Source: Glaciimonas sp. CA11.2
GTDB taxonomy: Bacteria > Pseudomonadota > Gammaproteobacteria > Burkholderiales > Burkholderiaceae_D
Assembly: GCF_034314045.1 (NCBI RefSeq)
Contig: NZ_JAVIWL010000001.1
Coordinates: 1,178,001 to 1,242,000, forward strand
Length of the DNA: 64,000 bases
Reading direction: 5' to 3'
Part shown: one piece after another, positions 20,684 through 27,914 of the stretch
Layout: each line of letters begins with the position of its first letter
Numbering within the stretch: the stretch's first letter is position 1
Made by a program: the position numbers and the translations under genes
The notes under the pieces: generated by a model
Told to the model about the DNA's origin: nothing
What the model saw: only the letters and a program-made list of their open reading frames with translations
Databases searched by the model: none

Positions 20684-21043
20684 TCAAATTGAGAGCCGCT
20701 GAGATCTTTGTGCCTCAGGCATAAGCTTTCCGGCCAAGGCGACGAAAATTAGTAACGGGAAGGTTGCATGTAGCCAGTCGTGATAAATCAGCAAAGTAAT
20801 GACGGCGGCTCCCATGACTAACGCCCCAAGTAATACCCCGAGCTTGCTGGTCGCACGTCGCCCCTGGAGAACTGCGCTCAAAAGTTCGAGTGAGCCAGTT
20901 GCGTAGTGAAACCAACCGGGGTATCCCCAATTGAGGTAGTCCTCGCGTAGCGATAGCGGCGCGAAGATATTTAGTAGGCCAGCAAACACGAAAAATGCCA
21001 CAAGGCTCCATGTCAAAAGTGCGCGCGAGGAGATCATTCTCAA
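20684..21043 (-). CDS. DoxX-like small membrane protein
   Basis: A 119-aa protein with four predicted membrane helices (about residues 8-28, 45-60, 66-86 and 92-108). The pattern FxFxGLxNIF...LNWGYPGWFHYATGSLELLSAVL, with a loop before helix two, is that of DoxX/DoxX-like proteins, which have no firm biochemical role. The likely start is TTG at 21043, with GGAGGG 7 nt upstream and a 4-bp overlap (TTGA) with the stop of a 39-codon ORF. An ATG two codons later (21037) is the alternative. Confidence 0.75.
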   Translation of the reverse strand: MRMISSRALLTWSLVAFFVFAGLLNIFAPLSLREDYLNWGYPGWFHYATGSLELLSAVLQGRRATSKLGVLLGALVMGAAVITLLIYHDWLHATFPLLIFVALAGKLMPEAQRSQRLSI

Positions 21044-21159
21044 AATTTAACCCTCCATTCAGAGGCAAGCGCACGCATATTTCGTTTGCTAGCGCCCTCC
21101 AGGCCGAAAGTTGCGTTGCTGACCTGAAACGCCATTTGTTGCTCAGTTATTTGCGGCAT
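21040..21159 (-). CDS. Small 39-residue ORF coupled to the DoxX-like gene
   Basis: Short ORF reading MPQITEQQMAFQVSNATFGL and then a basic tail ending in WRVKF. It has an excellent ribosome-binding site (AAAAGGAGG, 6 nt before the ATG at 21159), starts 25 bp after the end of the aldo/keto reductase gene, and its TGA overlaps the start of the DoxX-like gene. That arrangement is more consistent with a translated small protein or leader peptide than chance. I recognise no family. It could also act only to couple translation of the DoxX-like gene to upstream transcription. Confidence 0.5.
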   Translation of the reverse strand: MPQITEQQMAFQVSNATFGLEGASKRNMRALASEWRVKF

Positions 21160-21184
21160 GGTTGCCTCCTTTTAATTGATGGCT

Positions 21185-21429
21185 TTATGATTTGCTACTG
21201 GACGGAGGACTGTTCGGCTTGATTTGCGTACCTGAGGGCATTCGCGTGGGAGCGGTCCGCTCGTGCATCCAGCCTGGATATTCCGGCGCGAGCCTGCTAA
21301 CAGCGTCAAGCGTAGCAAGATCATCAGCGTCAAGCTTGAGCCCTCGGGCGGCTAAGTTCTGTTCAATTTGATCAAGGCTTTTTGCGCCAGTAATGACGGA
21401 CGTAACGAAGGGTTTCGCCAAGACGTAAG
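21185..21429 (-). pseudogene. Aldo/keto reductase, C-terminal fragment (split by IS)
   Basis: Continuation of the gene beginning at 24891. The frame reads TYVLAKPFVTSVITGAKSLDQIEQN and ends with a low-complexity Ser/Pro tail. VLAKPFVTSVITGA and the following Asn-Leu-Ala helix are the characteristic C-terminal NADPH-contact region of the family. Removing the IS and one copy of the 6-bp target duplication joins the two halves in frame (832 + 239 bp = 357 codons), giving ...ALAYV-LAKPF..., the normal family sequence. The fragment now lacks its own start. Confidence 0.9.
21424..21429 (+). repeat. Target-site duplication, left copy
   Basis: CGTAAG, repeated at 24060-24065 on the other side of the IS. 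The base before the left copy and the last base of the element are both A, so a 7-bp duplication (ACGTAAG) cannot be excluded. Confidence 0.8.
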
Positions 21430-21521
21430 TGCGTATTCTGGTCAACGTGACCGCTCATTCTGGCCGATCGTGACCGCTGCGCCTGCGATGTTGTTACGCG
21501 GTTAAATTGTAATGTCTGCGG

Positions 21522-22307
21522 TCACGATGGGTCGATAGTTTTCTCCTTTTTGCTGGTTTTAGGTCGTTCTGCGCCACGCAGTGAATCGCCGGTCAGTGTC
21601 AGCCGATGATTGCGCTGCAGAATGCGGTCCAGGATGGCGTCGGCAATAGTGGCGTCGCCAATCCAGGCATGCCAATGGTCAACAGGAAGTTGACTGGTAA
21701 TAATCGTCGCTCTGTTTGCCGCCCGGTCGTCAATCATCTCCAGCAAGTCGGAACGGGTCGTGCTGTCGATCGCGCCCATGCCCCAGTCATCAAGTACCAA
21801 GACATCGATCTTGGCGAGTTGGAGCAGCCATTTCCCAAAGCTGCCGCTGCCGTGCCGGATGCGTAGTTCTTCCTGTAGACGGGGTACGCGTTGATAAACA
21901 GCAGAGTATCCGCGCCGACAGGCGTACTGTGCCAGTGCGCAGGCCAGCCACGATTTGCCAGCACCGGTCGGTCCGGTAATGAGAATGCTGTGGCCAGCAC
22001 TGACCCAATCTCCCAGCGCCAGACTCATCACTTCACGGCGGTCGATGCCACGCCCCGAGCGGGCATCAATGTCTTCAATCGCCGCTTGTGCGTATTTCAG
22101 GTGGGCGTTCTTAAGCAGGCGCAGGAGCTTGCGGTCATTGCGGCAATGGACTTCGCGATCAACCAAGAGTGCCAGACGTTCCTCGAAACTCATCGCCGCC
22201 ATACTGGCCTGCGTCAATTGTTCCTCCAGTCCGGTCGCTAAGCCATCGAGTTTTAAGGTCCGCAATTGGGCCAGAGTGGTATGCATCATCATCGTTGACA
22301 TCCTCAT
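21522..22307 (-). CDS. istB: IstB-like ATPase of the IS21 element
   Basis: AAA+ helper ATPase that activates transposition by IstA and influences target choice. The 261-aa protein has an N-terminal helical domain, Walker A GPTGAGKS at residues 112-119, Walker B-type VLVLDDWG, a sensor segment TIITSQLPVDHWH, and the C-terminal DAILDRIL. It overlaps the 3' end of istA by 4 bp (ATGA), so the two are translationally coupled. A Lys-rich tail ends the protein. Confidence 0.95.
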   Translation of the reverse strand: MRMSTMMMHTTLAQLRTLKLDGLATGLEEQLTQASMAAMSFEERLALLVDREVHCRNDRKLLRLLKNAHLKYAQAAIEDIDARSGRGIDRREVMSLALGDWVSAGHSILITGPTGAGKSWLACALAQYACRRGYSAVYQRVPRLQEELRIRHGSGSFGKWLLQLAKIDVLVLDDWGMGAIDSTTRSDLLEMIDDRAANRATIITSQLPVDHWHAWIGDATIADAILDRILQRNHRLTLTGDSLRGAERPKTSKKEKTIDPS

Positions 22308-23806
22308 TGATAGTAATCAGGGCCACGCACATGGGCATGGTCAGGACTGACCCAATCGCCAACTGGGGCACACGGTGTGCGATCACGGTTATTTTTGAGA
22401 ATGTCACGGACGTGGCGGTATTGGCAGGCACCGAGCTGTAAGGCCAGCATGCATCCTGCTTCAAGACGTGGCTTGCCGTAGCGCTTGGCCAATGACAGCA
22501 GACCAAGACAGGCACGGTAGCCGTGCTCGGGATGTCTGTTCTCGGCCATCAGACGCGTCACCGCCTCCGCTGTCGCCGTACCGATGGTCTGTCCCCAGTG
22601 AATCAGTCGCTGTGGCGTCCATTCCAATTGCGCACGATGCGCCACCGGCATATGCAGGGTGTCGGTGGTGAACCCGCCTTCGCCACTGTTGCGCGGATGA
22701 CTGGCGACACGTTGACCGCGATGCAGGATTTCCACTGTCGTCGCTGTCATCCGGGCTTCCAGCACCTGACCGACCAGGGCTTGCGGCACACTGTAGTGAT
22801 GGCGGCCGATCTCAACGTGGTAATCGTTATGCACCCTGACAGTCTTGAAATGCGCCATCTCATAACATTGCAATGGCAAAGGCCGTAGCGCCGGGACATC
22901 GAGTTGGGCAAACGCACTGGCGCGACTACCGGGTAGCTTCTGAAACGGCTTATCGTTAAGTACGCTCAGCAGCGGTGCGATGGCGACATCGACCTCGTGG
23001 ACGCTGCTAAATTGCTGATGTCGCAGACGCGCCATGATCCAGCGCTCGACGATCTGCACTGCTGATTCGGCCTTCGCTTTATCCTGAGGATGACGCGGAC
23101 GGGCTGGCAAGATGGAGGTGCCGTAGTGGCGCGCAAAATCGCGTACGGTGTCGTTACTGCGTGGTTCGTAGCGATTGGCGTCGGCGATCATAGCCTTCGG
23201 ATTATCGGGAACAATCAACTGCGGTACCCCGCCGAAGAAGCGCAGCGCACGCGCTGTCGAAGTGAGCCAGTCGGCCATCGTCTCACGCGGCGTAGCACAG
23301 GCATAGGTGTAGCTCGATGCGCCCAGAGCAGCGACGAAGATGTGGGCACGGCTACCATCAGTGAGACCGATAGTCGGACCAGCATAATCAATGAACAGTT
23401 TCTCGCCAGCCCGGTGAATCTGGCGCATAGAGCGTTTGAGCTGTTTGGCAAACTGCCGGTAATTCACGCAGAACTGTGAGTAGGCATAGGTCTGGTGCTG
23501 GGCATAATCGGCACGATACTCTTCCCATAGCAACATCAGCGTCATCCCCTTGCGCCGCAGTTCGTGATGCAGCCTGGCGTAATCTGGCTGGACATGGTCT
23601 CGGGTCCGTTCTGGCGTGACCAAAAGCCGGTGCGCCAACTCGGTGTCGTCTACATCTTGCACCGCCGACCAGTCCAAACCGGCAACGGCGGCCAGGCCGA
23701 CATACTTGGTGACGACTCCTTTTGAAATCCCCAGTGCTGCGGCAATCTGCTGGTGCGATAGTTTGGCATCCAGTTTTAAACGTAATACGTCTTTTATCTT
23801 ACGCAT
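22304..23806 (-). CDS. istA: IS21-family transposase IstA
   Basis: DDE-type transposase, 500 aa from ATG 23806, which has AAGGATC just upstream; a longer open frame lacks such a site. An N-terminal helix-turn-helix (LDAKLSHQQIAAALGISKGVV) is followed by a retroviral-integrase-like core with the catalytic triad at Asp140 (FIDYAGP), Asp201 (VPDNPKA) and Glu247 (HPQDKAKAESAV). All three acidic residues are present, so the enzyme looks functional. The C-terminal region carries the YEMAHFKTVRVHNDYHVE segment common in this family. Confidence 0.95.
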   Translation of the reverse strand: MRKIKDVLRLKLDAKLSHQQIAAALGISKGVVTKYVGLAAVAGLDWSAVQDVDDTELAHRLLVTPERTRDHVQPDYARLHHELRRKGMTLMLLWEEYRADYAQHQTYAYSQFCVNYRQFAKQLKRSMRQIHRAGEKLFIDYAGPTIGLTDGSRAHIFVAALGASSYTYACATPRETMADWLTSTARALRFFGGVPQLIVPDNPKAMIADANRYEPRSNDTVRDFARHYGTSILPARPRHPQDKAKAESAVQIVERWIMARLRHQQFSSVHEVDVAIAPLLSVLNDKPFQKLPGSRASAFAQLDVPALRPLPLQCYEMAHFKTVRVHNDYHVEIGRHHYSVPQALVGQVLEARMTATTVEILHRGQRVASHPRNSGEGGFTTDTLHMPVAHRAQLEWTPQRLIHWGQTIGTATAEAVTRLMAENRHPEHGYRACLGLLSLAKRYGKPRLEAGCMLALQLGACQYRHVRDILKNNRDRTPCAPVGDWVSPDHAHVRGPDYYQ

Positions 23807-23965
23807 AGTGATCCTTTGTACGGGCACGTTGTCTCCAGACAAACTGGAAGCGTACCCGTTCGGTTGCTCTATGCGTAACATCATCACGGTGCTGTACGAC
23901 ACCATTCCGGTATCGTGACCGATGATTCTGCTATCGTGACCGCCGATTCTGGTCGGGCTTGAAAT

Positions 23966-24059
23966 CGGTCACGATAGACCGGAATGAGCGGTCACGATGC
24001 GCCAGAATGGTCGGTCACGATAGACCAGAATCGGTGGTCACGATCGGCCAGAATACCCA
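23966..24059. repeat. Tandem transposase-binding-type repeats at the right IS end
   Basis: Four imperfect direct repeats of about 22-24 bp, each with the pattern CGGTCACGAT...CCAGAAT or a close variant, starting near 23966, 23988, 24011 and 24035. Further copies in the opposite orientation lie at about 23914-23955. The left end carries two copies at 21430-21477. They probably bind IstA. Confidence 0.8.
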
Positions 24060-24065
24060 CGTAAG
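24060..24065 (+). repeat. Target-site duplication, right copy
   Basis: CGTAAG, matching 21424-21429. It interrupts the aldo/keto reductase coding sequence within the ALAYV codons. Confidence 0.8.
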
Positions 24066-24891
24066 CAAGCGCGACGCTCGCCACGCTGGTGCCGTGGTTC
24101 TCTGCGATGGGGCGCATCGCCGCCACGCAGGACCAGGCTTTATCTTTGTCAACAGGTGGAAAATCGAAGGTCGCACGCCGCCCTTCGCTTGCCGAGCCCG
24201 GACCAAACTTTCCGGACAGCAACCCACCTGCAAGCGGTGACCAAACCATCAAACCCATCTTTTCTTCCGTCAACATCGGCGCTATTTCCCGCTCAAGGTC
24301 GCGGCCCGCGATGGAGTAATAAGCTTGGACTGTTTGAAAGCGAGAAAAACCGCAGCGTTCAGCAATGCCTTGAGCCTTGGCAATGCGCCATGCCGACCAG
24401 TTTGAAACGCCGATATAGCGCACAAGTCCGCGCGAGATAAGGTCATCGAACGCGCGAAGAGTTTCCTCTATGGGCGTCACCGGATCGTTGGCATGAACTT
24501 GGTAAAGGTCGAGATAATTGGTCTGGAGGCGCTCTAAACTCGCCTCAACCGAATCCATGATGTGTCCACGAGAGGAGCCCCGGTCATTCGGTCCGCTGCC
24601 GGATGGATTAAATACTTTGGTCGCAATGACGACATCCTTACGCGGTACGCCCAGGTTTTTTAGCGCCTGACCCAGCATGCGTTCAGAATGGCCGTGGGTG
24701 TAAACATCGGCGGTGTCAAAGAAATTCACACCTGCAGCAAGGCAGCATTTCACGATACTATCGGCTGTTGCCTGATCCATTCCCGCAATATCGTGATAAA
24801 GGCCTTCCTGCCCTGAAGGGCCGAAGGTCATCGTGCCGAGGCAAAGTTCTGATACGAAAAGTCCTGTGTTACCCAGTTGGTTGTAGCGCAT
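24060..24891 (-). pseudogene. Aldo/keto reductase, N-terminal part (split by IS)
   Basis: NADPH-dependent oxidoreductase of the YajO/Tas-like aldo/keto reductase family. It starts at ATG 24891 (MRYNQLGNTGLFVSEL), with GGAGG 5 nt upstream. The catalytic tetrad elements are visible: Asp and Tyr in NFFDTADVYTHG, Lys in VVIATKVF, and His in LDLYQVHAND. The gene is cut within ALAYV by the IS, after which the frame runs about 22 codons into the element before stopping, so a product missing the C-terminal quarter could still be made. It is divergent from a LysR gene that probably controlled it. Confidence 0.92.
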
Positions 24892-25010
24892 TGTGGCCTC
24901 CAAAGTGCGTGGGACCAGCCCTTCTGGCTCCACAAGCGTTAACTATGCGCCGCGCGACGTTTGCTATAAAGTACTCCAATCAAAACTCATTGTTACCCAG
25001 ATAAAGAACA

Positions 25011-25919
25011 ATGCAAAATCTCGACGCACTGGCGATCTTTGTTCGCATAGCAGAAATGGGCAGTTTCACTCACGCAGCGGAGAGCCTCGGCATTCAAAAG
25101 GGCAGAGCGTCGAATGTTGTTCGCAAAATGGAAGCACAGATGGGTGTTCGCTTGCTCCACCGCTCAACCCGAACGGTACAGTTGACGGAGGACGGAAGAA
25201 GCTTCTATCTACGCGCGCGCGCCCTGCTTACAGATGCCGAGGATCTGAACTCGATGTTTGCTGGAGGCGAGGCGCCTCTACGCGGTCGTCTACGGGTCGA
25301 CATGCCGACCGAATTCGCTCGCTCCACCATCTTGCCTGCGTTGCCAACGTTCATGGACGCCTACCCGGAAGTCGAGCTAGAAATATCAAGCACTGACCGG
25401 CGCGTTGATCTGATTCAGGAAGGAATGGATTGCGTGCTCCGCGTCGGCGAAATCGTTGACGAGACGCTCGTTGCGCGGAGGCTTGGAGCCTTGCGGATGG
25501 TCAATGCGGCAAGTCCGGCCTACCTCAAGCGGCATGGCATACCTCGCACGCTGGAAGATCTGCTGGCTCAGGACCATCGCATGGTTCACTACACGCCAAC
25601 ATTGGGGAGTCGGCCACTCGGCTGGGAATATCCAGACGGCGACAGCTATGCAATGCTTGCGCTTCCCGGTTCGCTCAGTGTCAACAACGTGCAGACGTAT
25701 CATGGCGCGGGATTGGCTGGGCTTGGGCTCATACAGGCCGGGCTCTCAAGCCTCTCGGCCTTCCTCCTTAGTGGCGAGCTAATCGAAGTCCTCCCAGATT
25801 TGCGTCCGGAACCATTGTCGGTGTCAATCGTGGTAGCGCACCGACAGAACCTGTCGCGTCGGGTGCGCATCTTCATCGAGTGGCTTGAGCAAATTTTGGC
25901 GCCTTATCTAGATCGTTAG
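25011..25919 (+). CDS. LysR-family transcriptional regulator
   Basis: A 302-aa regulator with an N-terminal winged helix-turn-helix (NLDALAIFVRIAEMGSFTHAAESLGIQKGRASNVVRKMEAQMG) and a C-terminal substrate-binding domain (RGRLRVDMPTEFARSTILPALPTF). It belongs to the group with the RLLHRSTRTVQLTEDG wing, which often regulates a divergent oxidoreductase. It is divergent from the aldo/keto reductase (119 bp apart), and this gap should hold the operator. Since the IS has disrupted its likely target, the regulator may have lost its main role, unless it also controls the downstream small ORF, DoxX-like and quinone reductase genes. Confidence 0.92.
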   Translation: MQNLDALAIFVRIAEMGSFTHAAESLGIQKGRASNVVRKMEAQMGVRLLHRSTRTVQLTEDGRSFYLRARALLTDAEDLNSMFAGGEAPLRGRLRVDMPTEFARSTILPALPTFMDAYPEVELEISSTDRRVDLIQEGMDCVLRVGEIVDETLVARRLGALRMVNAASPAYLKRHGIPRTLEDLLAQDHRMVHYTPTLGSRPLGWEYPDGDSYAMLALPGSLSVNNVQTYHGAGLAGLGLIQAGLSSLSAFLLSGELIEVLPDLRPEPLSVSIVVAHRQNLSRRVRIFIEWLEQILAPYLDR

Positions 25920-26269
25920 CGCGCATAGGCAAAGCGGATAACTCATTCCCGCACAACGCGAAAAGGGAGTGTTGCTTTAGAGGCTTTATGTATCTGCGTG
26001 CTATTCAGTACTTTGATTCAAGCACGCACCTACGTCGATTTATTCCGCAACTCTCTTTAAAACAACTGCCGCCGAGTTTACCCTTGCCAAGCTTAAGACA
26101 ATTTTAATCCTGGATTAAAAGGCTTGAACAAGAGTGCGAATGATTCCTGCTAATGTATGGTGAAAAAGCTGAGTGGCTAAGCTATCATTGCTCTTTTCGG
26201 GCGGTGCTGGTTATATTTCCCCACGTCATATCACCTTCGTTCGCCGATATTATTTTTAGAGAGGCAATT
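25920..26269. other. Intergenic region lysR - bfr
   Basis: A 350-bp stretch with no credible gene. It holds a 19-bp perfect palindrome (26102-26120) and the AGAGAGG ribosome-binding region of bfr. I do not see a convincing Fur box. Confidence 0.4.
26102..26120 (+). promoter_or_regulatory. Perfect 9-1-9 palindrome upstream of bfr
   Basis: TTTTAATCC-T-GGATTAAAA, fully symmetric over 19 bp, 150 bp before the bfr start codon. The one-base centre makes it unlikely to be an RNA hairpin and more like an operator for a dimeric regulator. I cannot assign a regulator. Confidence 0.45.
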
Positions 26270-26740
26270 ATGCAAGGCGACAAAAACATCATTAAACTGC
26301 TCAACGCACAGTTGACCAACGAACTCAGCGCAGTTAATCAGTATTTTCTGCATGCCCGGATGTACAAACACTGGGGCCTGGAAAAACTGGGCAAGAAAGA
26401 ATACGAAGAGTCGATCGGCGAAATGAAGCATGCTGATCGCCTGATCGATCGTATCCTGATGCTGGATGGACTGCCTAATCTGCAAGCATTACACAAACTG
26501 ATGATCGGCGAGAATACGCCCGAGATGCTGGCATGCGATTTGAAGTTAGAGAAAGCTGCGCAACACACCGTCAAAGAAGGCATTGCTGCGTCTGAGGCTG
26601 CGGGTGATTACATCTCACGCGAATTGTTTAAAGACATTCTGGATGACACCGAAGAACACATCGACTGGCTCGAAACCCAAATCGACCTTATCGACAAAGT
26701 CGGTATCCAGAATTATCTGCAAACCCAGATCGGAAGCTGA
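26270..26740 (+). CDS. bfr: Bacterioferritin
   Basis: Heme-containing iron-storage protein forming a 24-subunit shell. The 156-aa protein starts at ATG 26270 behind AGAGAGG; the open frame continues upstream without family similarity. Compared with E. coli Bfr by eye, ferroxidase ligands Glu18, Glu51, His54, Glu94 and His130 and the heme-ligand Met52 are present (NELSAVNQYFLHAR, GEMKHADR), while position 127 is Thr (DDTEEHIDW) where E. coli has Glu. It ends with the usual NYLQTQI. It is separate from bfd, which lies in the iron cluster 8 kb upstream; the two proteins likely cooperate in iron release. Confidence 0.96.
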   Translation: MQGDKNIIKLLNAQLTNELSAVNQYFLHARMYKHWGLEKLGKKEYEESIGEMKHADRLIDRILMLDGLPNLQALHKLMIGENTPEMLACDLKLEKAAQHTVKEGIAASEAAGDYISRELFKDILDDTEEHIDWLETQIDLIDKVGIQNYLQTQIGS

Positions 26741-26788
26741 GTTAATTAATATTTCATTAACACGCAGTTAGCGTTCAATTAGCATTGA

Positions 26789-26830
26789 GCCAACGGAAAT
26801 ATTTGCTATCGGCAAATACGCACCGTTGGC
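26789..26830 (+). other. Two-tier stem-loop downstream of bfr
   Basis: Outer stem GCCAACGG (26789-26796) with CCGTTGGC (26823-26830), an internal loop of 4/5 nt, then inner stem ATTTGC (26801-26806) with GCAAAT (26812-26817) and loop TATCG. It lies 48 bp after the bfr stop. There is no T run, so it is more a structured 3' UTR or small-RNA-like element than a simple terminator. The rest of 26741-27102 shows no gene. Confidence 0.5.
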
Positions 26831-27102
26831 GCTACACAATGTTATGCGCATCTCTGCTCAAGCAATACAGCAAAATGTCGGGTCACGTGGCATAGACGCA
26901 AAGTAGTGAGCTTGCGATATGGTTTAGCGCCAGCGCACTCCTCCAGAATCGATAATAATGCCAGGCATCACCGAGCACCAAAAAATATCGTTTCCACCCC
27001 GAACATAGACCAATCAAGAGCAATCCAGGCAGCACAACAGCGGCATTTTTCGCCTGCGCGAACTCTCCTTCTTTGTCCACTCCTTGCCTTACTACGAATT
27101 AA

Positions 27103-27642
27103 TTAAAGAGATTGAATCAACGCGATCAACAGTTGGTGGACTATCCGCAATAGAATAAGCGCCACCAGAGGCGATAAGTCGACATTCCCTAATAAAGGGA
27201 TAATCCGACGCACAGGATCCAGCAGCGGGGCATTCAGTGCCCGCACGAAGGGCGCCAATGGTGCCTGCGGATTTACCCAGCTAAAAATGGCTTCGATAAT
27301 TAACAACCCTATCAGGCCATAAAAAACCCATTGTAGAAACAGCAACGCCGCCAAAACCAATACCACCGGAGCACTCAAAACTGAAGCAACTGCAAGTTGC
27401 AATGCTACACAAACAAGTGCGACCACTAGCGCACCAATCAGACTCGCCCAGTCATAACCACTGAAACCAGGCAGCACTTTGCGCAGTGGGCGCACCATCC
27501 AGTCTGAAATGGTAAATATGAAATGGGCCACCTGTTGGGGTGGACGCACGCGGACGGCCTGAATCCAGAAACGTAATAACAGCACGCCACCTAAAACACT
27601 CCCGGCAGTCTCGATGATCAATGAAAAAATATTCTGCAGCAC
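27103..27642 (-). CDS. YggT-family membrane protein
   Basis: A 179-aa integral membrane protein made of two YGGT repeats, with about four to five helices. The first repeat reads LLRFWIQAVRVRP...FTISDWMVRPLRKVLPG, the second IEAIFSWVNPQAPLAPFVRALNAPLLDPVRRIIP. YggT proteins are widespread and poorly understood, sometimes linked to osmotic tolerance or cell division, with no defined reaction. It stands alone on the minus strand between bfr and the H1-like gene. Confidence 0.88.
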   Translation of the reverse strand: MLQNIFSLIIETAGSVLGGVLLLRFWIQAVRVRPPQQVAHFIFTISDWMVRPLRKVLPGFSGYDWASLIGALVVALVCVALQLAVASVLSAPVVLVLAALLFLQWVFYGLIGLLIIEAIFSWVNPQAPLAPFVRALNAPLLDPVRRIIPLLGNVDLSPLVALILLRIVHQLLIALIQSL

Positions 27643-27828
27643 GATGTTTTTCTCTCTTTTCGGATGAAGCGTGACATTTCAATACACTATAGCCACTTTA
27701 AACGATGGCACACAATCACGCTAGAGAAGCATCATGACCTAAGATGACGTATTTGAAAATGCTATTGCCATACGGACTACCTACTTCTTACTTTTTTCTT
27801 CAGAGTGGTAGCAGCACAATCCGATGAA

Positions 27829-27870
27829 AAAACAAAAAACCCGCTGATAGCACAAGGCCATACAGCGGGT
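27829..27870 (-). terminator. Intrinsic terminator of the H1-like gene
   Basis: On the minus strand ACCCGCTG (27870-27863) pairs with CAGCGGGT (27846-27839), 16-nt loop, followed by a T-rich run TTTTTTGTTTTTT (about 27840-27827). It lies about 45 bp after the stop codon of the gene ending at 27915. Confidence 0.85.
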
Positions 27871-27914
27871 AGTACGCCTGAAACTAACTAGGCTCTCTTC
27901 CGACACGCGAACAA

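Larger units (their letters stand above)
21430..24059 (-). mobile_element. Complete IS21-family insertion sequence
   Basis: A 2630-bp element carrying istA and istB. Its ends are imperfect inverted repeats starting TGCGTATTCTGG (left, 21430) and, on the other strand, TGGGTATTCTGG (right, 24059), so the element begins with TG and ends with CA. It is flanked by a direct repeat CGTAAG at 21424-21429 and 24060-24065. Several copies of a roughly 23-bp motif (ATTCTGG-N5-7-GTGACCG) lie just inside each end, two at the left and at least four at the right, which is typical of the multiple transposase-binding sites of this family. Both ORFs are intact, so the copy may still be active. Confidence 0.93.
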
